33,743 nt of DNA from Pseudomonadota bacterium (GCA_018897105.1 JAHILF010000123.1:1-33743); one strand, 5' to 3'; shown: positions 14,752-23,724, counted from the stretch's first letter. Notes: generated by a model from the letters alone, not told the origin. Program-made: numbers and translations.

Positions 14752-16281
14752 CTACTTCACCTTATCCCAGCTGATCTCATATTTTTCCACATGCAGCTCC
14801 CGGTTAGGGAAAATAACCAGGGTCATTTTGATCTCGTCTTCAAGATTCTTGATGGTAACCGCCTCATCTTTGAGCATCATGGCCGCCACCTTGGGGTTGA
14901 CATTAATAGTTACCGTTGAGGCCTTCATCTTGTCGGCATCCCTGGCAATGGTTCGGAAAATTTCATAGGAGGTGGTCCGGGCTGATTTGATCCTGCCCGA
15001 ACCGCTGCAGCAGGGGCAAGGCTCACACATGATGCGGGTCAGATCATCCCTGTTTCGCTTGCGGGTGAGCTGAATCAGCCCGAATTCCGAAAACTTCAGG
15101 ATATTGATGCGGCTCTTGTCCTTTTTGATCGCCTCGTGCAGAACCCGAAAAACCTCTTCCCGGTGCTCCTCGCTTTCCATATCGATAAAGTCGATGATAA
15201 TGATGCCTCCGATATTCCGCAGACGCAGCTGATAGGCAATCTCCTTCACCGCCTCCATATTGGTCTTGAAAATCGTCTCCTCCAGGTCGGTCTTGCCCAC
15301 ATAGCGGCCCGTGTTGACATCAATTACGGTGAGCGCCTCAGTTGCCTCGATAATGATATAGCCGCCACAGCGCAGCCAGATTTTTCTGGCCAGGGCCCGG
15401 TTGATATCCATCTCAACCCCATAGGCGGTAAAGATCGGAATTTTGCTGTCGTAATGGTGCACCTTGGAACGCAGATGGGGAATGAACGTTTCAACAAAAT
15501 TAATAACCCGCTCATAGGTCCGCCGGTCATCAACCACAACCCGATCAATGTTTGGCGAAAAGATATCGCGCACCACCCGCAGAATGATATCCAGATCCTC
15601 GTAGACCAGGGTCATGCAGGGCGCCTTTGCCTCTCTGTCACGAATTTCGCTCCACAGATGCAGCAGAAACTCCATGTCAGCCTCGAGTTCTTCATTGCTT
15701 GCCCCTTCCGCCACCGTCCTGACGATAAAGCCGGTGCCGGCCGGCCGCAGCTTCTCGATATCATGGCGAAGTGTTTCCCGGATCTCCTCGTCCTCGATCT
15801 TTCTTGATACGCCGATATGGTCGGTCATGGGCATGAAAACCAGGTTGCGGCAGGGCAGGGTTATGTGGCCGGTCAGCCTGGCCCCCTTGCTGCCCATGGG
15901 CTCCTTGCAGATCTGTACCAGCAACTCCTGGCCCTCCACCAGCAGGTCATCGATGCTCTTGCCGGGTATCCTGTTGCTCAGCGATTCAGGGGCCTCATTG
16001 CAGCAGCACTCCTCCTCATCCGGATTCTGGTAGCGTTTTTCAAAATCAACCCGGTTGACGTGGATATCATCCACATAGAGGAAACCGGTACGCTCCAGGC
16101 CGATATCGACGAAAGCCGCCTGCATGCCGGGCAGGACGCGGACGACTTTTCCCTTATAAATATTGCCGACCAAACCCTTCTCGGTGGGCCGCTCCAGATA
16201 AAACTCCACAAGATTGCCGTGCTCAATCAAGGCAATGCGGATCTCAAAGGACGTTGCATTGATGATTAAATCAGTTGCCAT
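14752..16281 (-). CDS. rng: Ribonuclease G (RNase E/G family endoribonuclease)
   Basis: 509 residues, the usual RNase G length and without the long C-terminal scaffold of RNase E. An S1-like domain (about 38-125) starts 'GNIYKGKVVRVLPGMQAAFVDIG'. The catalytic DNase I-like domain has metal ligands D321 (TVIDVNTG) and D364 (IIIDFID). The zinc-link cysteines are in CEPCPCC (C419, C422, C424/C425). It cleaves 5'-monophosphorylated RNAs in AU-rich single-stranded regions and matures rRNA ends. An unusual insertion inside the S1 domain carries three consecutive cysteines (C92-C94). The ATG overlaps the radical SAM stop codon by 1 nt (TAATG), implying translational coupling. It is the last gene of its operon. 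Confidence 0.95.
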   Translation of the reverse strand: MATDLIINATSFEIRIALIEHGNLVEFYLERPTEKGLVGNIYKGKVVRVLPGMQAAFVDIGLERTGFLYVDDIHVNRVDFEKRYQNPDEEECCCNEAPESLSNRIPGKSIDDLLVEGQELLVQICKEPMGSKGARLTGHITLPCRNLVFMPMTDHIGVSRKIEDEEIRETLRHDIEKLRPAGTGFIVRTVAEGASNEELEADMEFLLHLWSEIRDREAKAPCMTLVYEDLDIILRVVRDIFSPNIDRVVVDDRRTYERVINFVETFIPHLRSKVHHYDSKIPIFTAYGVEMDINRALARKIWLRCGGYIIIEATEALTVIDVNTGRYVGKTDLEETIFKTNMEAVKEIAYQLRLRNIGGIIIIDFIDMESEEHREEVFRVLHEAIKKDKSRINILKFSEFGLIQLTRKRNRDDLTRIMCEPCPCCSGSGRIKSARTTSYEIFRTIARDADKMKASTVTINVNPKVAAMMLKDEAVTIKNLEDEIKMTLVIFPNRELHVEKYEISWDKVK

Positions 16282-18785
16282 TATCGGATCACTCTTTCTT
16301 CAATTTTCAGCACGCGTGCCTGCTGAAGCTCTTTTTCTGTGCAAGAAAAAACAGCGGAGACAATCTCCAGAGGTTTCAGACCCGCCTTGCATATTTCGTT
16401 AATCAGCGACAGCCTCAGCCTGCCGTCCTCGCTGAAATCAAGTGAGGCAACCTGGGGTCGGGCATCGATTTCCCGCTCTCTTTTCTTTCTGACCACGTTA
16501 ATCGGATAACTCGCGCTTGCCATGAAGGCGCGAGCTTTCTCCCGCTCAATTTCGCCTTCAATTTTTATAAGATAAACATTTTCGACCTTTTCAGGAATAT
16601 TCTTTTCATCGCAGGCAACGATGGCGGTGATGGCAAGCCCCTCTGGCAGCTGTCTGTTCAGCCTTTCCTGCCACTCTCCCGGATCAGCCAGCGGCTCATG
16701 GGTGTCAATGACCAGGTATTCCGCCAGGCTCTCGGTGCCCAAGGGTAAAGCAGGACTGAAAGAAACCTTGGGACTCGGATTGAACCCTTGCGAAAAATTA
16801 AGCGGCAGGTCCGCCCGGCTGAATGTCCGGAAAAAGAGCTGGAGCAGCTCGAGATGGCTGATAAAACGCGCCCTGCCGGTCCGCTGATAGGCAAACCGAT
16901 AGAAAAAATGGGCTGGGGGTTGCGGTTCGTCCGTGGGAACCTCACCCTTCTCCTCACCCTCACTGTCTTGCCTGCTTGCGTTTACCACCGGCCTGATCTT
17001 TTTAAAATCACAGAGCCCGCACTGCTGGCAGCCGTTAGTGCGGCAGTCCGGGGTGTATCCCTCGGCCAGTCCCTTTTCCAGCTCCTGCCTGAAAAAGTCG
17101 GGATCAAGGCCCACATCGAGATGGCTCCAGGGCAGCGGCTCATCAAAAGCGCGGCGTCTGAGATAGTGCTCAAGCTCCATGCCAAGGGAAACGGCAGCCT
17201 GCCGCCAGATGTCAACATTGAGATGATCGGTCCAGGCATCAAGCCGGGCGCCATTGTGCCAGGCGGCAACAATCAACTGCGACAAGCGGCGATCACCCCG
17301 GGACATGACCCCTTCCAGAAAACTCTGGCGGGGATCACCCCAGCGTAGCTGGATTCGCCTGTCCCGCAGGTTTTTCTTCAGAAAATCGATACGGTTGAAA
17401 CCCTCCTCAATGTTCAGCTGCGGCTCCCACTGGAAGGGGGTATGGGGTTTGGGCACAAAGGTGGAGACGCTTACCGTGATATTGGCCCTTTTGCCGGGGC
17501 ACTGGGCCATGGCCTTGCGGGCAAGTTCGCCGATGGCCGCCAGATCCTCCTCGGTTTCCGTGGGCAGGCCGAACATGAAATAGAACTTGATCAGTTTCCA
17601 GCCCAGGGCAAAGGCCGATTTGCAGGTGGCAAGCAGGTCTTCCTCGGTGATGCCCTTATTGATGACCCGCCGCAGCCGGTCGGTACCGGCCTCCGGCGCC
17701 ACCGTAAAGCCTGTTTTGCGCACCCGCTTGATCTGCCGCATGATCTCGGGCGTCAGGGTGCCCACCCGCATGGAGGGCATGGACACGGAAACTTTTTTCG
17801 GCACAAAGGTATCCATCAGTTCGGTAAGCAGCGGCGCCAGGCAGGCGTAATCGCCGCTGGACAGCGACAACAGGGCGATCTCTTCAAAACCCGAGGAAGC
17901 GATGCCCGCCTTTGCCAGCCGCATGACCTCCTGGGGGCTTCTCTCCCGCACCGGCCGGTAGATGATTCCGGCCTGGCAGAAACGGCAGCCGCGGGTGCAT
18001 CCCCTGGCAATTTCAATGCCCAGCCGGTCATGGACGATTTTAAACAGCGGCACCAGCGGGGCAAAGGCGGCATCGCTTTCCAGAGAAGGCAATACCCGCC
18101 GCAGCACAGATTCATAGCCTTTTTTTAATGGGGTCATCCCGGCAAAATTACCGTCCGCATCATACTCGGGACGGAAAAAGGCCGGGACATACACCCCTTC
18201 TATCTCTGTCAGACGCTCAAGAAGCCGAGCCCTGCGCCATTTCTCTTTTTTGGCCGCAATCAGCAGGTCGGCAATGTCAAATATGGCCTCTTCCCCGTCA
18301 CCAAGCAGGATGGCATCAAAGAAATCGGCAATCGGCTCGGCATGAAAGGCGCACGGACCACCGCCAATGACCAGCGGATGCTCTTCATTTCTCTCACTGG
18401 CAAAAAAAGTCAGACCGCTGCGGGCAAGTATGGTCAGAATATTGGAGTAGCAGAGCTCATAGGGCAGGGTAATGCCCAGCATATCAAAATCCGCCACCGG
18501 CCTTCTCGACTCCAGAGCAAAGAGCGGGGTATCGTTTTCGACAAGCAGTCTTTCCAGATCTATATCCGGGGCATACACCCGTTCAGCCAGCAGGTCCGCC
18601 CGGCTGTTGAGCAGCTGATAGAGGATCTGCAAACCCTGATGGGACATGCCGATTTCATAGAGATCGGGAAAACAGAGCACCACTCGCAGGTCGGCGTTGT
18701 GCCAATCTTTTTTGATGATATTGAATTCATTGCCGCTGTATCGCCCGGCTTTGCGGACCAGCGGCAGAAAATAATCAGGATTCAC
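16281..18785 (-). CDS. Fused B12-binding-type radical SAM protein with DUF2344 domain (TIGR03960/TIGR03936-like)
   Basis: 834 residues. Residues about 25-200 form a B12-binding-like N-terminal domain. The radical SAM core begins with 'GCTRGCRFC' (C263, C267, C270 ligate the 4Fe-4S cluster) and runs to about 500. A four-cysteine patch (C581, C586, C589, C592) precedes residues 625-815, a DUF2344/TIGR03936-type domain ('RFISHLELLQLFFRTFSRADLPLNFSQGFNP'). In many bacteria the two halves are separate neighbouring genes next to rng or rplU; here they are one polypeptide. The reaction is unknown. The conserved link to RNase G and ribosomal genes suggests RNA or ribosome modification. It starts with GTG overlapping the lipoprotein stop (GTGA). 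Confidence 0.9.
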   Translation of the reverse strand: MNPDYFLPLVRKAGRYSGNEFNIIKKDWHNADLRVVLCFPDLYEIGMSHQGLQILYQLLNSRADLLAERVYAPDIDLERLLVENDTPLFALESRRPVADFDMLGITLPYELCYSNILTILARSGLTFFASERNEEHPLVIGGGPCAFHAEPIADFFDAILLGDGEEAIFDIADLLIAAKKEKWRRARLLERLTEIEGVYVPAFFRPEYDADGNFAGMTPLKKGYESVLRRVLPSLESDAAFAPLVPLFKIVHDRLGIEIARGCTRGCRFCQAGIIYRPVRERSPQEVMRLAKAGIASSGFEEIALLSLSSGDYACLAPLLTELMDTFVPKKVSVSMPSMRVGTLTPEIMRQIKRVRKTGFTVAPEAGTDRLRRVINKGITEEDLLATCKSAFALGWKLIKFYFMFGLPTETEEDLAAIGELARKAMAQCPGKRANITVSVSTFVPKPHTPFQWEPQLNIEEGFNRIDFLKKNLRDRRIQLRWGDPRQSFLEGVMSRGDRRLSQLIVAAWHNGARLDAWTDHLNVDIWRQAAVSLGMELEHYLRRRAFDEPLPWSHLDVGLDPDFFRQELEKGLAEGYTPDCRTNGCQQCGLCDFKKIRPVVNASRQDSEGEEKGEVPTDEPQPPAHFFYRFAYQRTGRARFISHLELLQLFFRTFSRADLPLNFSQGFNPSPKVSFSPALPLGTESLAEYLVIDTHEPLADPGEWQERLNRQLPEGLAITAIVACDEKNIPEKVENVYLIKIEGEIEREKARAFMASASYPINVVRKKREREIDARPQVASLDFSEDGRLRLSLINEICKAGLKPLEIVSAVFSCTEKELQQARVLKIEERVIR

Positions 18786-19609
18786 TGAACCACGACTCTG
18801 TCAAATGAGGGAGGAGAATCATAGGTAAAATCATCTCGTGAAAAGGAGGGGGCATCCAGCCAATCGGCAAGACGGATCTCCATGGTACTGTTATGGACCA
18901 AAGCGGTAACGGTGATCTTGCCGGGCAAGGGGCAGGAACCTTCCGTATATTCATCATAGAGCACGTTGAAAATTTTTTCATCTTTGTCATTAATCACAAT
19001 ATGGCGGAGAAGGACGCGCTGCTGCTCGTCAAAAAGAACCAAACTTCGCGTGCCATTACCATAGCTTATTTCAAACCAGTACCCCTGTCCCTGCCCATCA
19101 AGAGTCACATCCAGAATCGTAATCCTGCCGGGATAGAGCCGGCCGATCAGCCAGTAGAAACCATGCTCCGGCAGAAAACCGGGCGGGGCATATTTTGCAT
19201 AGGTGGTGCCCGTCACCTTGCCCTCATATTGTTTTGCCTCAAAAACAGACACATAACGGAAAGAATCACCATCCGTGACAAAGATAGCCATGGTCTGACC
19301 AAGCGGGTTGACGGCAAGAAATTTCAGAGAGGAAGGGGCCATGGCCTGCAGATAACCACTGAGCGTCCCTTTCTGCCAGATAGAGGAAAAAGACACGGTG
19401 GCCTGGGCGTCGATACAGCAGTGACAAGACTGCTGCCGGGCAACTATTTCCCGGAACTCCTGTGTAAGCCGCTCTTTTTCCCGGGCAGAGATTTCTTCCA
19501 TACCGGGCAGAGCGGCACAGTCGGCCAGACAGAAAAGACAAAGGCAGAGGACAGCCCCCTGCCAGAATCCCGCCCGGGCCTGCCTGCTGCGGTTAATCCT
19601 TTTTGTCAC
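18782..19609 (-). CDS. LolA/LolB-like outer-membrane lipoprotein of unknown function
   Basis: 275 residues. A signal sequence (about 14-30) ends near a cysteine in LADCAAL. The Asp at -1 makes this an imperfect lipobox, so the lipid anchor is likely but not certain. The body has the convex beta-sheet flavour of the LolA/LolB/LppX and DUF4292 families ('LKFLAVNPLGQTMAIFVTDGDSFRYVSV', 'GFYWLIGRLYPG'). Such folds shuttle or sense lipids and lipoproteins in the periplasm. The GTG start lies 17 nt inside the end of the TPR gene, and its stop overlaps the start of the radical SAM gene, so it is translationally coupled on both sides. A CHCC cysteine motif follows the N-terminal region. No closer family could be recognised. 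Confidence 0.7.
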   Translation of the reverse strand: MTKRINRSRQARAGFWQGAVLCLCLFCLADCAALPGMEEISAREKERLTQEFREIVARQQSCHCCIDAQATVSFSSIWQKGTLSGYLQAMAPSSLKFLAVNPLGQTMAIFVTDGDSFRYVSVFEAKQYEGKVTGTTYAKYAPPGFLPEHGFYWLIGRLYPGRITILDVTLDGQGQGYWFEISYGNGTRSLVLFDEQQRVLLRHIVINDKDEKIFNVLYDEYTEGSCPLPGKITVTALVHNSTMEIRLADWLDAPSFSRDDFTYDSPPSFDRVVVQ

Positions 19610-21383
19610 TGTTTTGCAAAGCCTTCATCTCAGCCAGGGCATGGGCCTTTTTCATGTCATCGGTATACAGGCTCACGGCCTTGCCGTAGGCCTCCACAGC
19701 CTTCTGCATTTGGCCGTCCTTCTGATAGGCATCGCCGAGATGCTCCTGAATGGTCGGATCATCGGGCTGCATGCCTGCGGCTGCCTCAAGTTCCTTGACA
19801 GCCTCTCCGTACCTAGCCATCTTGAAAAAGACCCAGCCGAGGGAATCGCGGACAAATCCGTCATCAGGTTTGAGGTCCACCGCCCGTTTGATATACTCCA
19901 GGGCCTTTTCCAGGTTGATGCCCCGGTCCGCCCAGGTATAGCCCACATAGTTCAGGGCGTAGGCATCCTCCGGCGTCATGGCCAGCACCTGCTCCATCTT
20001 GGCCACTGCCTCATCAGGCTTGCCGAGACGATCGAGATATAGGCCGTATTCGAAAAAGACCTTGGAATTTTCCGGAAAGGCCTGCACGGCCTGATCGAAT
20101 ACCTTACTGCCTCCATCGGGATCACCCTCCTCCCGCAACAGGCTGGCAAGGAGAAAGTAAAAAGAAGGCCGCCGGGTGTCTTCACCGGCAATGACATTGC
20201 GCAATAGCGTGACGGCGCGCTGGTTGTCTTTTTCGCCGATCAGGATCTGGGCCAGCATCAGAATGGACTCCTCGTAATCCTTGCTGGTGACAGGAACCTC
20301 CTGCAGCATCTTCTTGGCCTTATCCTTGTCACCTGACTCGTAATACGTCAGGGCAAGCATTGTTCTGGCCACGTCCTTGTTCTCCTTCTGCTCAAGCATC
20401 TTCTCAAAGAGGGAGATTGCCTCTGGATACCGTTTTTCGTCCAGCAGCACCCGGCCAATGGCCAGATCGACCACCCCCGTGTCAGAGGAGTAATTTTTCA
20501 GCTCCTGCAACTCGGCCAGCGCTTCATCGATTTTGCCCTGCACGATATAAAGGCGTGCCAAGCGGCCCCGGATTTTGGTATTTGCCTCGTCATCCTCCAG
20601 CAATCGCTTATAAATCGCCGCGGCCTCGTCATACTTCTGCCGGTATTCATAGAGATCGGCAGCCTCATAGGCCAGCATGGGCGACCAGTTCAAAGCCAAC
20701 GCCTTTTCATAGGCCTCCATGGCCTTGTCGTAATAGTTGAGTTCCCGGTACAACTTGGCCAGATAGCTGTAACCGGCATAAGACTTATCGTCCACCGTCA
20801 CCAGTCTTTCCAGGATCTTCTGGGCCTGCTGGTAATCCCTGTCACTGGCGTAAAGGGCGCCGAGCATGAGCAAGGTGTGGGGATCATCCGGGGCAATCTT
20901 CAGGATAGCCTCATACACGGCTCGCGCCTGATCATTTTGGCCCATGGAGCTGTAAATATTGGCCAGCAGCAGTCTGTTCTGGATATTGGCCGGGTCCTCC
21001 GCGATCATCTTCTCCAGTTGGACAATGGCCTGCTCCTTTTTGCCCATGTTGAAAAGCAAAACGGCCAGTTTCTGATCCACATAAACGGCCTGGGGATCGC
21101 AGACCAGGGCCTTTTCATAAGCCTCCATGGCCTCTTCGTACTTCTGTTCGTCCTCAGCGGATTTGCCCCAGAGAAAGTAAAAATAGGAGCAAGCGGCATC
21201 AGCTGGCTCATCATTGGTTTCGGCAGTGACGGAATCAGCCGCTTTCAGGCTATTGCCCGTGCCCTGGCTGCCGCCTGAGCAGGAGCTGTTGCCTAGGAAA
21301 AACAGCATTGACAGGCTTATCACCCCGGCGGAAGCCAGGTGCCTTTTCCAGGAAGGATGTAGGGAAAGTAATTTTTTCAGCAT
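19593..21383 (-). CDS. TPR-repeat lipoprotein
   Basis: 596 residues. A signal sequence (about 15-33) ends in GNSSCSGG, a probable lipobox cysteine at about 34. From about 65 to the end there are roughly a dozen TPR units of 34 residues ('YEEAMEAYEKALVCDPQAVYVDQ', 'YDKAMEAYEKALALNWSPM', 'LEKALEYIKRAVDLKPDDGFVRDSLGWVFFKMARYGEAVKELEAAAG'). It is a periplasm-facing protein-interaction scaffold anchored in the outer membrane, possibly acting with the LolA/LolB-like lipoprotein whose gene overlaps its 3' end by 17 nt. It is the first gene of the operon ending in rng. The ATG lacks a good Shine-Dalgarno, so the exact start is uncertain. Its partner is unknown. Confidence 0.85.
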   Translation of the reverse strand: MLKKLLSLHPSWKRHLASAGVISLSMLFFLGNSSCSGGSQGTGNSLKAADSVTAETNDEPADAACSYFYFLWGKSAEDEQKYEEAMEAYEKALVCDPQAVYVDQKLAVLLFNMGKKEQAIVQLEKMIAEDPANIQNRLLLANIYSSMGQNDQARAVYEAILKIAPDDPHTLLMLGALYASDRDYQQAQKILERLVTVDDKSYAGYSYLAKLYRELNYYDKAMEAYEKALALNWSPMLAYEAADLYEYRQKYDEAAAIYKRLLEDDEANTKIRGRLARLYIVQGKIDEALAELQELKNYSSDTGVVDLAIGRVLLDEKRYPEAISLFEKMLEQKENKDVARTMLALTYYESGDKDKAKKMLQEVPVTSKDYEESILMLAQILIGEKDNQRAVTLLRNVIAGEDTRRPSFYFLLASLLREEGDPDGGSKVFDQAVQAFPENSKVFFEYGLYLDRLGKPDEAVAKMEQVLAMTPEDAYALNYVGYTWADRGINLEKALEYIKRAVDLKPDDGFVRDSLGWVFFKMARYGEAVKELEAAAGMQPDDPTIQEHLGDAYQKDGQMQKAVEAYGKAVSLYTDDMKKAHALAEMKALQNSDKKD

Positions 21384-21545
21384 TGCAAAAGTATCGAGAT
21401 TATTTAATAAAATTGAGTGTAAAGGCTATTCTACCATTCAACATCAGGGAATTCCAGCATTTAATAGCTGAAGGGCCATGACGTCGTAGTCAGCCCGGAC
21501 AGAATCACCGGCCAAAATGCACGTTTTTCAACCCGCTTGTCGATG

Positions 21546-21652
21546 TTACCCAAGCCTGGGTAAATGTTGATTACCACTGACTTTCAGCCGAAGGAACGAG
21601 AAAACTCGCATGCTGACTCTCCCCTTCCTGGTTTGGTAAAAAATGGTAATCA
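21546..21652. repeat. Structured intergenic segment with two inverted repeats
   Basis: TTACCCA (21546-21552) and TGGGTAA (21557-21563) form a 7-bp hairpin with a 4-nt loop. TGATTACCA (21568-21576) is repeated inverted as TGGTAATCA (21644-21652), 67 nt apart and ending just before the stop codon of the P-loop gene. The segment lies upstream of the TPR gene and downstream of the P-loop gene. It may include the terminator of the pdxA cluster. Confidence 0.35.
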
Positions 21653-21656
21653 GCCT

Positions 21657-22220
21657 TCAGATTAATTTCAGCACTTCTCCGACCCGCTCATCGAGATCAA
21701 CAATGCCTCTGCTCATCAAGGTAAACCGGCAATGCAGCCGCTCATCACAACAGAGCCCCTTGACCAGCATGTTCAGGTGCTCCATGTAGGACCGGTTCAG
21801 GGCTGCCTTTCCCTCCTCATGCACCAGCGGAATGGCAGGCTGGATCACCACCAGGTCCGAAAAGAATCCGTTTGTTACGGTAAAACAGTGATCCAGATAC
21901 TTCTCCAGTTCGGCAAAATCAACCACTGTACCACCCTGAATATCAGCCAGGGTATAGGCCATCATGTCTATGGGCGTCCGGTCGCTTATAAAAGGGCCGC
22001 AGGCTCCCTGCCATACTGCTTCGGCCGACTCCACCACCTTATGCTGGATCCAGAGGCGGGTATGGAAATCCATGGCCGAGGAAGGATCCAGACCATTGCG
22101 GGCAAACACCTCGCTGGTTGTGGTCTGCAGAAATTCCATGCCGGTGCGCGCGGCAATCTCGCGGGCCAGGGTCGTTTTGCCGGTGCGATGGCTGCCGCAG
22201 AGGCCGATGCCCTTGTTCAT
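21657..22220 (-). CDS. Small P-loop ATPase/kinase of the AAA_28/NadR type
   Basis: 187 residues. A Walker A motif GSHRTGKTT (9-17) opens the protein, followed by 'REIAARTGMEFLQTTTSEVFARNGLDP'. This layout resembles the AAA_28 and NadR-like nucleoside or nucleotide kinases, and phage-encoded relatives. 'FISDRTPIDMMAYTL' is in the place of the usual substrate-binding Asp/Arg segment. A Walker B-like hydrophobic stretch (SDLVVIQPAIP) follows. It overlaps pdxA by 4 nt (ATGA) and is therefore co-translated with it, which suggests a small-molecule phosphorylation task related to vitamin or nucleotide metabolism. The substrate cannot be read from the sequence. Confidence 0.7.
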   Translation of the reverse strand: MNKGIGLCGSHRTGKTTLAREIAARTGMEFLQTTTSEVFARNGLDPSSAMDFHTRLWIQHKVVESAEAVWQGACGPFISDRTPIDMMAYTLADIQGGTVVDFAELEKYLDHCFTVTNGFFSDLVVIQPAIPLVHEEGKAALNRSYMEHLNMLVKGLCCDERLHCRFTLMSRGIVDLDERVGEVLKLI

Positions 22221-23227
22221 CGGGCACCTCTGCTCCGGTTGGCAATGATCTCCCGGGCCATGGCAACTGCCGCCGCAAGACTTGCCGGATCGGCCTTGCC
22301 CTGACCGGCAATATCATAGGCCGTGCCGTGGTCAACCGATGTCCGGACAATGGGAAGACCGATGGTCACATTCACCCCATCCTTGAAATGTAGCAACTTA
22401 AAGGGAATCAGCCCCTGGTCATGATACATGCACACCACAACGTCATAGTCCCCGGAAGCGGCCTTGTAAAAAACCGTATCGGCAGGATAGGGACCGCTGA
22501 TTCTCCACCCGGCCCGCTGGGCTCGCAGGACGGCCGGCCGGATCAGGGTCTCTTCCTCATCACCGAACAGGCCATCCTCGCCGGCATGGGGATTAAGCGC
22601 TGCCACCGCCAGACGGGGCACGGCAATGGCAAAATCCTGCTGCAGGGATCTTGCCGTCATCTCAATCAACTTATCCAGTTTTTCAGGGGTCAAGGCGCCG
22701 GGCACGGCATGCAGTGGGGTATGGATGGTAACCAGGGTAACCCGCAGTCTGGTGCCGGCCATCATCATGGCATAGTCACTGCTGCGGCAAAGCGAGGCCA
22801 GCATCTCGGTGTGACCCGGGAAGGCATAGCCAGCTTCATTGAGGGATTTTTTGGTTATGGGACAGGTGGTCATGCCGCTGAAAATCTGCTGCCGGATCAG
22901 TTGGACCGCAGTTTCAATACAACAGCCCATGCCCCTGCCGGTTCGACTATCCGGCCTGCCCCAGATGAGCGTTGCGGGATCAAGATCAGGAAAATCAGTT
23001 GGCCGCAGGACAGGAATAACCTGCGGCTCCACTTGATCACCGGGCTGCCAGGCAACAACCCTGGCTGGTATCGAAAGCTTGCGGCTGCACCACTCCAGAA
23101 CCCCCGGGTCCCCAACAACAACGACCGGGGCAGCCGAGGCGAGAAGGTCTGCGGCAGCAAAATACTTGAGAATGATTTCCGGACCGATCCCTACAGGGCA
23201 GCCCATGGTGATGGCCAGCGGTTTCAT
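22217..23227 (-). CDS. pdxA: 4-hydroxythreonine-4-phosphate dehydrogenase
   Basis: 336 residues, full length. PdxA oxidises 4-phosphohydroxy-L-threonine with NAD(P), the step that supplies the amino-ketone used by PdxJ in DXP-dependent pyridoxal phosphate synthesis. The metal-binding histidine motif FPGHTEML (His of HTE), the C-terminal 'MYHDQGLIPFKLLHFKDGVNVTIGLPIVRTSVDHGTA' block and the N-terminal GIGPEI are present. The usual 'GDPAGIGPE' is here 'GCPVGIGPE', a departure at the Asp position. The ATG is preceded by AAGGTGA at a rather long spacing. It lies 116 nt after yraN. The D-threonate-4-phosphate dehydrogenase PdxA2 is the main alternative. Confidence 0.9.
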   Translation of the reverse strand: MKPLAITMGCPVGIGPEIILKYFAAADLLASAAPVVVVGDPGVLEWCSRKLSIPARVVAWQPGDQVEPQVIPVLRPTDFPDLDPATLIWGRPDSRTGRGMGCCIETAVQLIRQQIFSGMTTCPITKKSLNEAGYAFPGHTEMLASLCRSSDYAMMMAGTRLRVTLVTIHTPLHAVPGALTPEKLDKLIEMTARSLQQDFAIAVPRLAVAALNPHAGEDGLFGDEEETLIRPAVLRAQRAGWRISGPYPADTVFYKAASGDYDVVVCMYHDQGLIPFKLLHFKDGVNVTIGLPIVRTSVDHGTAYDIAGQGKADPASLAAAVAMAREIIANRSRGAR

Positions 23228-23343
23228 GTATAAAAGAATTTCACCTTACCCTTCAGCCATAAGCATTTTTAACAAGCCGCTTATCCAGCAGTGAAAAAAA
23301 TTCTGCCGTACTGCCGGACTGCGCAGGCATACGCCCTTTCTTT

Positions 23344-23709
23344 TCAGGGGCTGAGATCAAAGGCGTTCTGCACAATCTCCACTTCCGCCGTATCTCCCGG
23401 CCGCACGGAGACGACATCAAACCGGGCCGGTTGCTCCGTACCGCCATGGGTGATCAGATAGTGCTGGGCGACCCTGGAAATATTCAGGCATTTCCTGGCG
23501 GTCAGGGCATCAAAGGGGGAGCCGAACCTATCCTGGGTGCGGGTCTTCACCTCGATAAAAACCAAGGTGGCGCCATCTCTGGCAATCAGATCGATTTCAC
23601 CATGCCGTGTCCGGTAATTTGCCGTGATGATTTTATAGCCGCGCTTTTCCAGATACCTGCGAGCGATTTCCTCGCCCTCTTTTCCGATGCTCTGCCGATG
23701 TCGGCTCAT
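23344..23709 (-). CDS. yraN: YraN/UPF0102-family endonuclease-like protein
   Basis: 121 residues, the typical size. It carries the UPF0102 hallmarks: 'GEEIARRYLEKRGYKIITANYRTRHGEIDLIARDG', with the restriction-endonuclease-like active-site pattern GEIDLI followed by 'LVFIEVKTR', and a C-terminal 'FDVVSVRPG'. The family is related to Holliday junction resolvases in fold, but its biological role is unsettled. It sits 15 nt downstream of rnhB, an arrangement common in many bacteria. Confidence 0.9.
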   Translation of the reverse strand: MSRHRQSIGKEGEEIARRYLEKRGYKIITANYRTRHGEIDLIARDGATLVFIEVKTRTQDRFGSPFDALTARKCLNISRVAQHYLITHGGTEQPARFDVVSVRPGDTAEVEIVQNAFDLSP

Positions 23710-23724
23710 GACTACCCTTGCCCA

